DNA of 64,000 bases, taken from Phycisphaerae bacterium (GTDB taxonomy: Bacteria > Chloroflexota > Anaerolineae > 4572-78 > J111). The DNA lies in the NCBI GenBank assembly GCA_028285035.1, contig JANQQF010000120.1, positions 124,001 to 188,000 of the forward strand, read 5' to 3'. Both the position numbers and the translations under genes were made by a program. Positions 1 through 7,177 of this stretch are shown in pieces. The notes below the pieces were generated by a model. That model made no database searches. It was given only the letters and a program-made list of their open reading frames with translations, and was not told the DNA's origin. Each line of letters begins with the position of its first letter. Positions within the stretch are counted from its first letter, which is position 1.

Positions 1-1
1 T

Positions 2-97
2 TTTAGCGAGTTTCGCTTGTTTGGCGATGAACTGCGAATGAATACTTACAATGCGACCTCTCACTTCCCCCGAGAGGCATTGTTAACTTATGTTTAG
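2..97 (+). CDS. C-terminal end of an unidentified protein (partial)
   Basis: A reading frame enters from the left edge and runs 31 codons to a TAG at 95-97, ending in ...FPREALLTYV. It lies 12 bp upstream of the dehydrogenase on the same strand, the spacing expected of an operon member. Too little is visible to name a family. The neighbours (SDR, hydratase 2) suggest acyl-CoA or polyhydroxyalkanoate metabolism, but that is context only. The frame could be fortuitous. Confidence 0.45.
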   Translation, partial: FSEFRLFGDELRMNTYNATSHFPREALLTYV

Positions 98-109
98 AGG
101 ATTGATGTT

Positions 110-868
110 ATGAATCAATTTGTCGGTAAAGTTGTTCTAATTACAGGAGCGGGTTCTGGTATTGGTCGGGCAACTGCTATTGCTTTTGCCGAAAATGGCG
201 CCCGAGTGGTTGTATCTGATGTCAATGAAGCCGGGGGAAATAAAACGGTCGCTCACATCAAGGATCAGTCTGGTGAAGCAATCTTTGTGCAAACGGATGT
301 GACACAGGCCGATCAGGTCGCGAATTTGATTGAAACTACAATCAATCAATACAGTCGATTGGATGTAGCGGTGAACAACGCGGGTATTGGCGGGGTTCGG
401 GCCCGAACGGCCAACTACCCAGAGGATGTTTGGCAGCAGGTCATTGATGTGAATTTGACCGGGGTTTGGACCTGTATGAAATATGAGTTGCCACAGATGT
501 TGAAGCAAGGGGGTGGGTCCATCGTCAATTTGGCTTCGGTAGCAGGTTTGGTCGGATTCCCTGGTCACGCTGCATATGCTGCCACCAAACACGCCGTCAT
601 CGGCTTAACAAAAACGGCGGCTTTAGAGTATGTTCGCAAGCGAATTCGGGTTAATGCCGTTTGCCCTGCCTTCACTGAGACTCCAATGGTAGAAGAAATG
701 ATGGAGACAACCCCTGCTTTTGAAGAAAAGCTTGTTTCCGCAATTCCGGCCCGACGGTTGGGTAAACCTGAGGAAATTGCTGCCGCTATTTTATATCTCT
801 GCTCCGAGCAGGCAGGCTTTATCACGGGGCACGCTTTAACGCTAGATGGTGGGCTTGTGGCCGGATAA
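110..868 (+). CDS. SDR-family NAD(P)-dependent oxidoreductase
   Basis: Classical short-chain dehydrogenase/reductase of 252 aa, the usual length. The Rossmann cofactor motif TGAGSGIG is near residues 12-19, NNAG near 90-93, the catalytic Ser in the VNLASVAG strand, and the YAATK active-site Tyr/Lys near 155-159. The C-terminal GHALTLDGG is typical of the FabG-like branch. An AGAGG Shine-Dalgarno at 96-100 precedes the ATG. The enoyl-CoA hydratase 2 gene starts 16 bp after the stop, so the enzyme probably reduces or oxidises a 3-oxo/3-hydroxyacyl substrate together with that neighbour. The exact substrate cannot be read from sequence. Confidence 0.92.
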   Translation: MNQFVGKVVLITGAGSGIGRATAIAFAENGARVVVSDVNEAGGNKTVAHIKDQSGEAIFVQTDVTQADQVANLIETTINQYSRLDVAVNNAGIGGVRARTANYPEDVWQQVIDVNLTGVWTCMKYELPQMLKQGGGSIVNLASVAGLVGFPGHAAYAATKHAVIGLTKTAALEYVRKRIRVNAVCPAFTETPMVEEMMETTPAFEEKLVSAIPARRLGKPEEIAAAILYLCSEQAGFITGHALTLDGGLVAG

Positions 869-884
869 TAATCAAGGATGTCAG

Positions 885-1781
885 ATGAGTAACAGTACAC
901 CAGAACAAAAATTAGATATTGAAAAACTGTTAGGCTACGAATTTGAGCCAAAAACATTTACCTACACCGAACGTGATGTGAGTTTGTATGCATTAGGCAT
1001 TGGGGCGGCCAAGGATGCGCTCGATCCAAAAGAATTACAGTTTGTCTATGAATATCAATCGAGTGGCTTCAATGTATTCCCAACATTTGCAGTCACATTT
1101 TGGGGCAGCATGATCCACGATACGGTCTCAATCCCCGGCTTTAATGTCAATCCGATGATGTTGCTACATGGCGAGCAGTATCTTGAGCTTATAAAGCCTT
1201 TGCCTGTCTCGGGTACCGTGATCAATCGTGGTAAGATTGCCCAGATTTATGATAAAGGAAAAGGTGCCTTTATTGTGATTGATATGCATAGCGAGGATGA
1301 AAATGGTACGGCATTGGCTTTTAACCAATATGGGGTTTATGCACGCGACTTTGGAGATTTTGGCGGTGACCGTGGACCATCAACTACGGATTTGAACCTG
1401 CCCCCTGATCGTGAGCCTGATGCCGTTGTTGAAGAGACAGTTGCTGAGAATCAGGCCTTACTTTATCGCTTGGCAGGGGATTGGAATCCCCTGCACGCCG
1501 ATCCTGCAATGGCCGCGATGGGAGGCTTTCCCCGCCCCATTCTGCACGGCCTGTGTACCTTTGGTCACGCAGCACGGTCGGTTGTAAAGCAGTTTTGCGA
1601 CAATGATCCAAAGGGCTTCCGCAATATCAAAGTGCGCTTTGCCAAGCACGTTTTTCCAGGTGAAACGCTGGTGACCGAGATGTGGCAAGATGAGGCCAAT
1701 CTCCAGATTGTTTTCCAGACAAAGGTTGTTGAACGTGACGTCTATGTTTTAACAAATGCTGCAGTTGGGTTGAATACCTAA
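885..1781 (+). CDS. MaoC-family R-specific enoyl-CoA hydratase (hydratase 2)
   Basis: 298 aa. The hydratase-2 signature is clear: YRLAGDWNPLHADPAMAA carries the Asp/His catalytic pair and is followed by RPILHGLCTFG. The N-terminal half is the non-catalytic hot-dog repeat, so this is the two-domain form found in MFE-2 and MaoC-like proteins. It should hydrate trans-2-enoyl-CoA to (R)-3-hydroxyacyl-CoA. A frame is open from 846 inside the dehydrogenase, but an AAGGATG ribosome-binding site at 874-880 points to the ATG at 885. It forms an operon with the SDR gene. A hairpin with a T-run at 1814-1843 lies 33 bp after the stop and can terminate this transcript. Confidence 0.9.
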   Translation: MSNSTPEQKLDIEKLLGYEFEPKTFTYTERDVSLYALGIGAAKDALDPKELQFVYEYQSSGFNVFPTFAVTFWGSMIHDTVSIPGFNVNPMMLLHGEQYLELIKPLPVSGTVINRGKIAQIYDKGKGAFIVIDMHSEDENGTALAFNQYGVYARDFGDFGGDRGPSTTDLNLPPDREPDAVVEETVAENQALLYRLAGDWNPLHADPAMAAMGGFPRPILHGLCTFGHAARSVVKQFCDNDPKGFRNIKVRFAKHVFPGETLVTEMWQDEANLQIVFQTKVVERDVYVLTNAAVGLNT

Positions 1782-1811
1782 AAAGTGTGATTTGAAAAGT
1801 GAATAACTAAT

Positions 1812-1871
1812 GAAAAAAGCTCGCCAATTTCGGCGAGCTTTTTCAAAGGAGAGAGGAGGAGGTACTATGAT
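1812..1871 (-). ncRNA. predicted anti-Shine-Dalgarno small RNA, copy 1
   Basis: Read on the minus strand, this unit has a -10 element TATGAT (1878-1883) downstream of two direct repeats. The predicted ~60-nt transcript begins near 1871 with CCATCATAGTACC, continues into CCTCCTCCTCTCTCC (complementary to a strong Shine-Dalgarno), and ends in a GC hairpin (GCTCGCC / GGCGAGC) plus T6. The hairpin sequence differs completely from the other copies, yet pairing and T-run are kept. The layout resembles proteobacterial cuckoo RNAs with CCUCC motifs and C-rich sRNAs of Firmicutes such as RsaE. Homology to those families is not claimed. Ends are predicted, not measured. Confidence 0.68.
1814..1843 (-). 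terminator. intrinsic terminator of sRNA copy 1, bidirectional
   Basis: A 7-bp GC stem (1819-1825 with 1832-1838) extended by A/T pairs has T6 on the minus strand and T5 on the plus strand. It can therefore end both the small RNA and the convergent dehydrogenase-hydratase transcript. Confidence 0.8.
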
Positions 1872-1877
1872 GGTTGT

Positions 1878-1912
1878 ATCATAGCACACTTCGGTTTGAA
1901 TCCGGTTTGAAT
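1878..1912 (-). promoter_or_regulatory. direct-repeat activator box and -10 for sRNA copy 1
   Basis: Two copies of GGTTTGAAT (plus strand) at 1893-1901 and 1904-1912 are spaced exactly 11 bp apart. Reading minus, TATGAT follows 9 bp after the proximal repeat. No standard -35 is present. This is the geometry of PhoB/OmpR-family promoters, where a direct-repeat box replaces the -35. The regulator is unknown. Confidence 0.6.
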
Positions 1913-1974
1913 CTTGCAAATTGTGAAAATTAGTTCAGATGGGTGGATGAAGGAGGAATGAAAGTGTTTAAAAG

Positions 1975-2035
1975 ATAAAAGCCCATCTTATTGAGATGGG
2001 CCTCTACCAAAGGAGAGAGGAGGAAGTACTATGAT
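1975..2035 (-). ncRNA. predicted anti-Shine-Dalgarno small RNA, copy 2
   Basis: Same minus-strand layout as copy 1: direct repeats at 2057-2065 and 2068-2076, -10 TATAGT at 2042-2047, conserved CCATCATAGTAC start, C/U-rich TTCCTCCTCTCTCC, then a hairpin GCCCATCT / AGATGGGC (1981-2001) followed by TTTTATCTTTT. The T-run exists only on the minus strand, which fixes the direction. It lies immediately upstream of copy 1, in tandem. Ends are predicted. Confidence 0.68.
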
Positions 2036-2041
2036 GGTTTT

Positions 2042-2076
2042 ACTATAGCAGACTTCGGTTTGAATCTCGTTTGAAT
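2042..2076 (-). promoter_or_regulatory. direct-repeat activator box and -10 for sRNA copy 2
   Basis: GGTTTGAAT at 2057-2065 and CGTTTGAAT at 2068-2076 are again 11 bp apart. Reading minus, TATAGT at 2042-2047 follows 9 bp later. The two middle bases of the -10 differ from copy 1 while the TAT..T frame is kept. Confidence 0.58.
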
Positions 2077-2101
2077 TTCGTGGATATTCAAAAACTGTTA
2101 A

Positions 2102-2479
2102 TCAGCCCAGAATGACTGTTTCGGCAGAAATGGCTCCAACCAGTTGCCCGACGTATTGGGCTGATAGCCGATCTGCTTGCAATTCAGCGCGAGCCCCTGA
2201 GAGGATGGTCAGATAATGAGAGGTGGTTTGCAGATGGGCTGTCCAGTCGGCTAACGTCGCTCGACTGAGGTCAATCACATCCAGCATGGCAGGATCAGCT
2301 TTGGCCAGATGCGCTTCCAATGTAAGCTGCCAATGATCGTGCATGTCTTGGGTGAAGCAGATGAGGCACACGGACAGGTCAAAAACTAGAGCAACTTTGA
2401 CGATCCCTTCTATCTCCTCAAGCTGGGGTAATTTTTCTTTGGTAGCGTACACTCGTGACCTAGGGTTTAAGTTAGACAT
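2102..2479 (-). CDS. hypothetical protein at the end of the B12 operon
   Basis: 125 aa, family not recognised. No signal peptide or long membrane segment is seen. A short hydrophobic stretch with two Cys (VCLIC) sits near residues 37-41, followed by a helical, Leu/Ala-rich second half. An AAGGA lies upstream of the ATG. It is the last gene of the minus-strand cobalamin operon, 63 bp after the CbiX-ferredoxin gene, so it probably shares the riboswitch-controlled transcript. No function is assigned. Confidence 0.6.
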   Translation of the reverse strand: MSNLNPRSRVYATKEKLPQLEEIEGIVKVALVFDLSVCLICFTQDMHDHWQLTLEAHLAKADPAMLDVIDLSRATLADWTAHLQTTSHYLTILSGARAELQADRLSAQYVGQLVGAISAETVILG

Positions 2480-2542
2480 ATTGTTCGGTTCCTTTGTGAT
2501 ACAAATGATTAAGATTTAGGGTAAAATGACGGTGAGCTGGGT

Positions 2543-3298
2543 TTAACTTTCTCGGTCCAGATTAGCCACGTATTTTTTTACAGGCTGACCACTAACAAAA
2601 TGATCTTCTACAATTTGGTCAATGGCTTCCGTGGTCAAATTGCCGTACCATACGCCTTCAGGGTAGACCACCATCATTGGTCCTAGACTGCAAGGGTAAA
2701 GACAGCCACTTTGCGCCACCAAAACCCGATCATCTCGGGTGCTTTGATGAGCCTTGAGCTTTTGTTGCAAATGTGTAGCGAGCATCCCTGCGCCCAATGC
2801 CGTGCAACGTGGTCCTTGACACACAAAGACGTGGTGGGTGTGATTTGGAATCTTCGACCAGCCAGGTGGATCGTTTTGCCAGTTGTCAGGTGGGGTTTCT
2901 GTGACATCTTCGATGTAGGGCGTGATGATTTTGAGGACTTCGGCAATGGCGATTGGCAAGGCCGAGTAATCTCCCAACGAGTTGGCCAGGCATAGTTGAA
3001 TCGGCTGGCCTGTCCAATGATTGGACCAGCGAGCCATTACCTTGCCCAGCCAGCGTTGCAGATTGTCATCGCCGGGCAGAAAGATAGGCAAAACAGTGAT
3101 ACGTTGCACATTTGTTTCGGCGCATTGTTGCAAGGCTTCTGGTAGTGATGGCTGACCTTTGTCGACCATCGCCCCGGAAATCAACAGATCAGGCCGGTCT
3201 GCTTGCAGAGACGTAACCATCTGATGCAATTGCTTTCGGGGAGCTTGACTGTAGCCGCCTCGACTGAGGAGGATAACGGCTTGTGTTGGATGTGTCAT
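2543..3298 (-). CDS. CbiX-like domain fused to a thioredoxin-fold 2Fe-2S ferredoxin
   Basis: 251 aa. Residues 1-130 have the fold pattern of a short CbiX/SirB chelatase: LLSRGGYS, then a VLPIFLPGDD strand-loop. Residues 155-235 are a thioredoxin-like [2Fe-2S] ferredoxin with Cys160, Cys165, Cys199 and Cys203 (CQGPRC and SGCLYPC). Known CbiX enzymes insert cobalt into sirohydrochlorin using two His; here the first position reads Arg (SRGG instead of GHGS) and the second loop also lacks His. It may no longer be a conventional chelatase. Its start overlaps the ATPase stop by ATGA, so it is translationally coupled inside the cobalamin operon. A role in B12 salvage or metal handling is inferred. 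Confidence 0.8.
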   Translation of the reverse strand: MTHPTQAVILLSRGGYSQAPRKQLHQMVTSLQADRPDLLISGAMVDKGQPSLPEALQQCAETNVQRITVLPIFLPGDDNLQRWLGKVMARWSNHWTGQPIQLCLANSLGDYSALPIAIAEVLKIITPYIEDVTETPPDNWQNDPPGWSKIPNHTHHVFVCQGPRCTALGAGMLATHLQQKLKAHQSTRDDRVLVAQSGCLYPCSLGPMMVVYPEGVWYGNLTTEAIDQIVEDHFVSGQPVKKYVANLDRES

Positions 3299-4107
3299 TG
3301 GGGTTCCCTTTCAGATTGATCCTCCTGTAATTTATGGCCCAAGGCCTCTGGGAAGAAATGAATGGTGAGCTTGCCCGTTAAAGGATGAACTGCTACCTCT
3401 GACCAAACGTTATAAACGTCACGGATCAAATCGGGGCGTAGCACATTCTCTGGGGGGCCAGAGGCGACCAGTTGTCCATCCTTGAGGACGTACAGATGAT
3501 CGCAGTAGAAGGCGGCTAGATTAAGCTCGTGCAGCGCGGCAATTGTTGTGACCTTTAGGTTTTTGACCAATTCCAAAATTTCAAGCTGGTAGCGGATATC
3601 CAGATGGTTGGTCGGTTCATCCAGCACCAGGAGTTTGGCCTGCTGGACCAGAGCGCGGGCAATCAATACCCGCTGTTTCTCGCCACCGGAGAGGGTGAGG
3701 AAAGACCGTTGGGCAAAATCGGCCATATCGACACGGACCAATGCCTCATCGACAAGCTGAAAATCGTGCATCGTATCCCGATCAAACATGTTTTTGTGTG
3801 GATTGCGCCCCATCATCACAATTTCGTGAACTGAGAAGTCAAAATCCCCCGTCCGCTCTTGCATCACCACCGCCATTTGACGGGCCACATCGCGCGCTGG
3901 AAGTTGCCACACATCTGCCCCATCAAGGGTGATAAGCCCGGCATCTGGTTTCAGAATACGGTAGATGGTGCGGAGCAGGCTTGATTTACCGCTGCCATTC
4001 GGCCCCAACAGTCCGACAAACTCACCGTCGGCCACGGCGAGGGTAATCTCATCAATAATTTTTTTGGCCTCAACCGACCAGCTAACCTTTTCCGTTTTCA
4101 GGTTCAT
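3295..4107 (-). CDS. btuD: cobalamin/siderophore-type ABC transporter ATP-binding protein (BtuD-like)
   Basis: 270 aa from the chosen start. Walker A GPNGSGKS at residues 35-42, signature LSGGEKQR near 140, Walker B LLVLDEP near 160, and the switch His in AALHELNLA. It groups with FecE/BtuD ATPases. A frame extends upstream to 4149, but the ATG at 4107 overlaps the permease stop as ATGA, the usual coupling in such operons, so I chose it. It powers import through the permease encoded just upstream. Substrate is assigned as cobalamin from the upstream riboswitch, not from the protein itself. Confidence 0.9.
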   Translation of the reverse strand: MNLKTEKVSWSVEAKKIIDEITLAVADGEFVGLLGPNGSGKSSLLRTIYRILKPDAGLITLDGADVWQLPARDVARQMAVVMQERTGDFDFSVHEIVMMGRNPHKNMFDRDTMHDFQLVDEALVRVDMADFAQRSFLTLSGGEKQRVLIARALVQQAKLLVLDEPTNHLDIRYQLEILELVKNLKVTTIAALHELNLAAFYCDHLYVLKDGQLVASGPPENVLRPDLIRDVYNVWSEVAVHPLTGKLTIHFFPEALGHKLQEDQSEREPQ

Positions 4108-5234
4108 TCGATCCCTCCCTGTCCTTTTAATTGACGACGGAGCAGCCACAGAAAAAATGGCCCACCCAGTAGCGAGGTGATGACCCCGACGGGTAGTTCC
4201 ACCGGGTCAAAGGCGATGCGAGCGATCACATCGACCCAAATCAGAAAGATACTGCCGACAAATATTGAAACTGGCAGCACCCGACGATGGTCCGTGCCGA
4301 CCAGCAGACGGACGATGTGCGGGATCATCAGCCCGATAAAGCCGATGGCCCCACTCACGGCCACCATCACCCCCGTAACCAGGGAAACCATCAGAAAAAG
4401 CTGTCGTCGAAAGCGGATCAGATCAACGCCAAGGGTGGCTGCGGTTTCATCCCCGACGATGAGAGCGTTAAGCGAGCGGGCTTGTAAGGTGAGATACAGG
4501 CTCCCAACCAGGAGTACAATGGCGGGCAGGGTCAGTTCGGGCCAGTCGGTGCCAGCTAGACTGCCCAATAACCAAGCCAACACAGCCCGCGCCAACTCTC
4601 GGTCGTCGGAGGTGAGGGTGATGAAGCTGGTTAGGCCGGAGAAGAAATAGGCCACAGCTACGCCTGACAGGATGAGGCGATTGGGCACCAGTCGGCCGTG
4701 GCTTTGGGCCAGCATGAAAACGATGAGGAAGGTCAGGATAGCGCCGAGAAAGGCCCCGAAGGAGATGGCGTAGATACCGGCAAAGGCTAATGCGCCAAAG
4801 GCTAACACAACGACCGCCCCGACGGAGGCCCCAGATGAGATACCCAAAATGTACGGATCAGCCAAGGGGTTGCGAACCAACGCCTGCATCGTCACCCCTA
4901 CTACGGCCAGTCCTGACCCGACAAAGACCGCCAACAGCACCCTTGGAAAACGAATCAGCCAGATAATGTTGAATTGAGCTTTTGACCAATCCGCCTCAAT
5001 GCCTAGCCAACCCGTTACGTTGAGTGATGTTGTCTCAGACCCGATCCTGAGCATTTCTGAGGCCGCAATACGCCAGACGGCTGCGACTGGAATTTCAACT
5101 GGCCCCAGGGTGATGCCTAAGGTAATGGAAACGAGCAATGCGCCAGCCAGCCCCGTGAGCAACAGCCAAAAGCGGAGTTGCATCTGGCGGCTTGTTGATA
5201 CGGTGCTGGGCGAGGTGGCAGTTGAGGTTGACAT
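4104..5234 (-). CDS. btuC: FecCD/BtuC-family ABC transporter permease
   Basis: 376 aa, slightly longer than BtuC because of a ~25-residue polar N-terminal extension rich in Ser/Thr. About ten hydrophobic segments follow. Family landmarks are RNPLADPYILGISSGAS and the GLMIPHIVRLLVGTDHR coupling region. An AGGA site precedes the ATG. It lies between the binding protein and ATPase genes, overlapping the latter by 4 bp. Upstream, a 189-bp spacer with three hairpins separates it from the binding protein gene, which may lower its expression relative to that gene. Confidence 0.9.
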   Translation of the reverse strand: MSTSTATSPSTVSTSRQMQLRFWLLLTGLAGALLVSITLGITLGPVEIPVAAVWRIAASEMLRIGSETTSLNVTGWLGIEADWSKAQFNIIWLIRFPRVLLAVFVGSGLAVVGVTMQALVRNPLADPYILGISSGASVGAVVVLAFGALAFAGIYAISFGAFLGAILTFLIVFMLAQSHGRLVPNRLILSGVAVAYFFSGLTSFITLTSDDRELARAVLAWLLGSLAGTDWPELTLPAIVLLVGSLYLTLQARSLNALIVGDETAATLGVDLIRFRRQLFLMVSLVTGVMVAVSGAIGFIGLMIPHIVRLLVGTDHRRVLPVSIFVGSIFLIWVDVIARIAFDPVELPVGVITSLLGGPFFLWLLRRQLKGQGGIE

Positions 5235-5276
5235 AGGATTGTCCTTTTGACTTTTTGAGGATTTATGAAGTATGGT

Positions 5277-5397
5277 CGGAGTCCAAGCCTTCAGGCTTGC
5301 TTAAGACAACATCAAAGCTGAAGGTTTGGACTCCGAGGCTCATTATCAAAAAGCCTTCTTTTGATGCCTTCAGGGCGTGACCTTACCGCCCTGAAGG
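5277..5397. repeat. cluster of palindromic (REP-like) hairpins between btuF-like and btuC
   Basis: Three stems occur in tandem: a long imperfect one (5277-5294 with 5318-5335, built on CGGAGTCCAA / TTGGACTCCG), a short one at 5345-5365 (ATCAAAA / TTTTGAT), and CCTTCAGGGCG / CGCCCTGAAGG at 5367-5397. They sit inside the operon transcript, so they could act as 3' stabilisers of the binding-protein mRNA or partial terminators. Similar palindromes lie at 33776-33820. Confidence 0.65.
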
Positions 5398-5423
5398 TCT
5401 TGAGTCTAACTTGCTTTGATCGA

Positions 5424-6632
5424 CTAAAATTTGTCGGGATACAACCCTTTTGCTACGTCCTCCACGGCGTCAACGTTACGGATACCGAGGGTAGTGGCGC
5501 TGAATGGTACGATGATAAAACGCTCGTCCTGAACGGCTTTGATGTCAGCGTAGGCTGGATTGGTGGTCAGCAACTCGATTTTTTCAGCAGCGGGCGACCA
5601 AGAAGCCTCAATGATGACAATCGCTTCGGGGTCACGATCAATGACCTCTTCCCAACTCACGGTTGCCCAGTTACCTTCGGCGTCAGCAAAGATGTTCTCC
5701 CCACCTACTTGACGAATGATCTCGTTGGGGGTGCCACAGCAGGCCCCGGCAAACACATCATCGGTGCCGCTGTCGTACCAAAAAATCTTGATCGGTTCAG
5801 TGTCGCCGCCGATGGTGGCTGTCACGGTTTCCAATCGGGCTTGCATCTCAGCAATTAGGGCTTCCCCTCGTGCCGGTACGCCAAAGATGGTGGCAATGCT
5901 CTCAATTTCAGCATACACTGTGTCCATAGTGGCTGTTTCTGGGCGTAGGGCCTCATCTTCACAACCGGCTTCCGATAGATAGGAGTAGATGTCTAGGCCC
6001 AGTAACTCTTCTCGTGGTCCCGCCGCTTCATCGCCAAAGGCACTGCGGTACGCCCCGTAGATAAAGTCTGTTTCGCTGCCAAAAAGGAGTTCTTGTGAAG
6101 GATACTCCTCCGCTAAGATGGGAACGCTGTTGTAAGCCTCGGCCAGCGATGGCTGAATCTCGTCATCTAAGTAGGCGGTGCCAACCATTTTATCTGTCAG
6201 ACCAAGGGCTAGCATAATTTCGGTAGAGGCCTGATTCATCGTCACGGCTCGTTCCGGTGGGGCTTCGTAGATGTAGGTCAGCCCACAGTTATTGATCGTG
6301 AGGGGGAAAGCACTTTCCGTCGTTGCCCCCTCCGCTAATACGGCTTCTGCCGCATCGGAGCCGGGGATAAATAGCTTTTGCCCTACCTCAATCAAATCGG
6401 GATTGGTGATAGTGGTGTAGCTATCATCTTCCACCGCTTTGGCGTTTGTGGCCTCGACAATCGCAGTATAGGCGAAGATGTCGCCGTAAAATTTGTCGGC
6501 CAGCTTACTAAGCCAGTCATCCGCTTGAACAATATAATCTTGTCCATCATCTTGAGCAGCGGGTGCAGCCATTGTTAATGACAAAAATAATGCCCAAACT
6601 AAAAGGGCCAAAATAAAACTATTTCGTTTCAT
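5424..6632 (-). CDS. btuF: LysM-fused periplasmic cobalamin-type binding protein (BtuF-like)
   Basis: 402 aa from the chosen start. Residues 1-26 are a signal peptide ending AAPAA, without a lipobox. Residues ~31-90 form a LysM domain (YIVQADDW...NPDLIEVGQKLFIP). The rest is a class III solute-binding domain, starting CGLTYIYEAPPERAV and containing a WDEVI-type segment (VSWEEVIDRDPEAIVI). The ATG at 6632 is preceded by GGAG at 6642-6645; a frame open to 6647 is less likely. Lacking a lipid anchor, the protein may be held at the wall through LysM. It is first in the operon, directly below the cobalamin riboswitch, which supports cobalamin as ligand. Confidence 0.85.
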   Translation of the reverse strand: MKRNSFILALLVWALFLSLTMAAPAAQDDGQDYIVQADDWLSKLADKFYGDIFAYTAIVEATNAKAVEDDSYTTITNPDLIEVGQKLFIPGSDAAEAVLAEGATTESAFPLTINNCGLTYIYEAPPERAVTMNQASTEIMLALGLTDKMVGTAYLDDEIQPSLAEAYNSVPILAEEYPSQELLFGSETDFIYGAYRSAFGDEAAGPREELLGLDIYSYLSEAGCEDEALRPETATMDTVYAEIESIATIFGVPARGEALIAEMQARLETVTATIGGDTEPIKIFWYDSGTDDVFAGACCGTPNEIIRQVGGENIFADAEGNWATVSWEEVIDRDPEAIVIIEASWSPAAEKIELLTTNPAYADIKAVQDERFIIVPFSATTLGIRNVDAVEDVAKGLYPDKF

Positions 6633-6722
6633 GGTTAGAGTCTCCATTGTTTGTTTTGTAATTGATAAGTTTGTGACAAAAAAACGGCTCTGAATAGAGC
6701 CGGCGTATTGTCTGGTTATGGT

Positions 6723-6748
6723 AATAAAAAACCCGCCATGCGGCGGGT
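6723..6748 (-). terminator. intrinsic terminator in the riboswitch leader
   Basis: The stem is ACCCGCC / GGCGGGT with a 4-nt loop, followed on the minus strand by TTTTTATT. It lies between the cobalamin aptamer and the binding-protein start, the position of an expression platform. The 5' arm sequence ACCCGCC also occurs in the 3' end of the aptamer (6820-6826 on the plus strand as GGCGGGT), offering a mutually exclusive pairing. Confidence 0.8.
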
Positions 6749-6789
6749 GAGCGATTGATACTTTAAACCATCTACTCGGCCCCCTTTCT

Positions 6790-7020
6790 CCACGAAGGTG
6801 GAACTCGAATTACAGTTAAGGCGGGTGTTCGGACTTTGCTGATTTACGATTTTAGATTTTGGATTTACGAGGGTGTGTTAAATTAATCGTAAATCGTCAA
6901 TCGTAAATCATAAATCGACATTACCGTTGCGGGACAGTGTTGGACTTTCACCAACTTCCCCCAAATGCAATTTTGTGATTGCATTTTGCGCCGTGCATCA
7001 ATACGACGGGCGCACCTTAA
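6790..7020 (-). promoter_or_regulatory. cobalamin riboswitch
   Basis: On the minus strand the conserved core reads GGTGAAAGTCC...CTGTCCCGCAACGGTAA (6921-6952), and the 3' part carries AGTCCGAACACCCGCC (6820-6835). Both match the cobalamin aptamer consensus. A 25-nt hairpin (AAATGCAA / TTGCATTT) lies 5' of the core. One peripheral arm (about 6841-6918) is enlarged by AT-rich repeats of the GATTTACGATT type. The terminator at 6723-6748 supplies the switch, so cobalamin should repress the uptake operon. Boundaries are approximate. Confidence 0.92.
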
Positions 7021-7046
7021 CGTCTACTATTTTGTTTTCTAACGCC

Positions 7047-7075
7047 AGATTACTCAATATCGGGACAATTGTCAA
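7047..7075 (-). promoter_or_regulatory. promoter of the cobalamin operon
   Basis: Reading minus, TTGACA (7070-7075) is followed by a 17-bp spacer and TAATCT (7047-7052). The transcript would start near 7040, just before the riboswitch. Confidence 0.65.
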
Positions 7076-7107
7076 AAGCTGATTGTATTGAAGAAAAGTG
7101 GTTTAAA

Positions 7108-7171
7108 AGATAAAAGCCCGCTTTTCATTGAGCGGGCTTTCACCAAAGGAGAGAGGAGGAGGTACTATGAT
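7108..7171 (-). ncRNA. predicted anti-Shine-Dalgarno small RNA, copy 3
   Basis: Same architecture as copies 1 and 2. Direct repeats at 7193-7201 and 7204-7212, -10 TATTCT at 7178-7183, RNA start near 7171 with CCCATCATAGTACC, C/U-rich CCTCCTCCTCTCTCC, then a 10-bp hairpin AAAGCCCGCT / AGCGGGCTTT (7113-7140) and TTTTATCTTTT. The stem differs in sequence from the other copies but is fully paired, as expected of a selected structure. It ends about 33 bp upstream of the riboswitch promoter and runs in the same direction. Confidence 0.68.
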
Positions 7172-7177
7172 GGGCAT

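Larger units (their letters stand above)
1845..2076. repeat. two-unit sRNA array A, duplicated ~5.3 kb away
   Basis: This 232-bp segment is nearly the same as 7145-7377, including the spacer between units (shared TTGCAAATTGTGAAAATT and GTGTTTAAAAGATAAAA) and a constant offset of 5300-5301 bp. Each segment holds two small-RNA units in the same direction. The two arrays flank the cobalamin operon as direct repeats. Only the unit-1 hairpin, lying just outside, differs strongly between arrays. Confidence 0.85.

Noticed and set aside
1845..1884. Plus-strand tiny ORF (MMVVS) after a very strong Shine-Dalgarno, repeated at 2031, 7167 and 7332 as five-codon leader peptides
   Set aside because: The codons vary between copies without amino-acid logic (MMVLL, MMGIE), no plus-strand gene follows, and the variation is exactly what a minus-strand TATNNT -10 would show. 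The T-runs of the hairpins also point to the minus strand.
4177..4650. 157-aa plus-strand open frame antisense to the permease
   Set aside because: Arg/Thr/Ser-rich antisense composition and full overlap with conserved FecCD sequence.
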